Source: Planctomycetota bacterium
Lineage (GTDB): Bacteria; Planctomycetota; Uabimicrobiia; Uabimicrobiales; Uabimicrobiaceae
NCBI GenBank assembly: GCA_029260735.1
Contig: JAJDCR010000080.1
Location: 1-64,000 of the forward strand
Length of the DNA stretch: 64,000 nt
Direction: 5' to 3'
Shown: in pieces, positions 63,440 to 64,000 of the stretch
Layout: every line of letters begins with the position of its first letter
Position numbering within the stretch: the stretch's first letter is position 1
Translations under genes and position numbers: made by a program
Notes under the pieces: generated by a model
Told to the model about the DNA's origin: nothing
The model's input: only the letters and a program-made list of their open reading frames with translations
The model's database searches: none

Positions 63440-64000
63440 TTACTCCTCTATTTTTTGACTCCACAATTTTTTCATAACATCCACAGTCAAAACTTCTTTC
63501 GGATAGCTACCTCCAATTTCATTTACTATATCTAGAATTCTATTCGAATATGCTGGCTTAATAGCAAATTGTTTAGATGGACTATCTTGAACTTCCCGCT
63601 CTGCATTTTCTAGAGCCATTCTTTTGAAAACCCCACTCAATTTTTCTGCTTTTTCTAAGAACTCAGTGCGAAGTTTTTCCAACTCTTTTTCTCTCTTTTT
63701 TTTCTCTTCTTCTTTTTCTTCTTTCTTCTTTAACTCTTCATTAAGATCAAATAAATTATCTTGCTTCTGTTCTTTCTCTTCTTGCCAAGCTTCCGCATAA
63801 TCATTATCTAAACATTTCCCCAGATAATTAGAGTACGAGCTTTTTGCTTTTTCGTTTGCATAAAGGATGTTTCTTTCTACATATGCTATGCCTTCTTCTT
63901 TTAGATAATTGGCCAATATATTTTTTGTAGCTTTAGGCACTCGTTTTAATCTTAGGAGAGAAGCCAGTCTATCTAACTCTGTTGATTCAGGTAGTGCTTT
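63440..64000 (-). CDS. Partial plasmid protein, probably replication-initiator C-terminus
   Basis: The frame is open to the window edge, so the N-terminus is missing. The visible part (...ESTELDRLASLLRLKRVPKA, KNILANYLKEEGIAYVERNI, SSYSNYLGKCLDNDYAEAW) resembles the C-terminal helical region of Rep proteins. A Glu/Lys-rich coiled coil follows. Placement six bases before parA fits a rep-par operon. The GTG at 63940 is just an internal codon. Confidence 0.6.
   Translation of the reverse strand, partial: KALPESTELDRLASLLRLKRVPKATKNILANYLKEEGIAYVERNILYANEKAKSSYSNYLGKCLDNDYAEAWQEEKEQKQDNLFDLNEELKKKEEKEEEKKKREKELEKLRTEFLEKAEKLSGVFKRMALENAEREVQDSPSKQFAIKPAYSNRILDIVNEIGGSYPKEVLTVDVMKKLWSQKIEE

Overview
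The window reads as part of a plasmid or other secondary replicon from an AT-rich bacterium. A minus-strand replication operon with iterons fills the first 6 kb, and parA-parB with the end of a second initiator-like gene closes the window. The gene styles fit a Planctomycetota/PVC-like or filamentous bacterium: a PEP-CTERM protein, a Ser/Thr kinase with leucine-rich repeats, pentapeptide and ankyrin proteins, a formylglycine-generating-enzyme-fold protein, Rpn/YhgA nucleases and effector-associated domains. This placement is inference; no rRNA or tRNA gene was seen.

Layout. 0-1 kb: a formylglycine-enzyme-fold gene whose 3' end looks like the variable region of a diversity-generating retroelement. 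1.2-6 kb: replication operon (small proteins, an annealing-like protein, SSB, initiator) with an iteron origin. 6.1-7 kb: divergent regulators. 7.1-16.5 kb: the most notable region. Three proteins share an N-terminal EAD1-like domain: one is fused to a reverse transcriptase, one to a short helical tail, one to a second adaptor domain and an inactive-STAND-like domain. They are followed by a MoxR ATPase, a membrane protein with a degenerate vWA-like domain and a membrane-anchored protein. It looks like a nucleotide-dependent conflict (immunity) system that recruits a reverse transcriptase. 16.5-24 kb: decayed defence genes (hsdR, mrr, a short TIR-like start), a DUF4145-like protein, a PD-(D/E)XK nuclease, a zinc-motif membrane protein and a dead IS6 element.

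24-26.8 kb: a 918-aa HTH-containing protein of unknown function. 27-36.1 kb: a tightly coupled operon of glycosyltransferase, radical SAM-SPASM protein, WG-repeat protein, P-loop kinase, nucleotidyltransferase-phosphatase fusion (split by an IS3 element), histidine phosphatase and carbamoyltransferase, probably for an unknown modified metabolite or glycan. 36.4-41.6 kb: ankyrin protein plus a RavA-ViaA-like MoxR/vWA pair. 41.6-47 kb: LRR kinase and pentapeptide proteins behind copies of a shared repeat. 47-53 kb: PEP-CTERM gene, an rpn gene split by an IscB element with its HEARO/omega RNA, a kinase-fold gene with a degenerate P-loop, and an intact rpn gene. 53-58.7 kb: secreted metallo-beta-lactamase-fold protein, hemopexin-repeat protein, lipoprotein, HTH protein and fragments. 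58.8-64 kb: parDE toxin-antitoxin, arrays of a 36/37-bp palindromic repeat, a possible nuclease, parB, parA and the end of an initiator-like gene.
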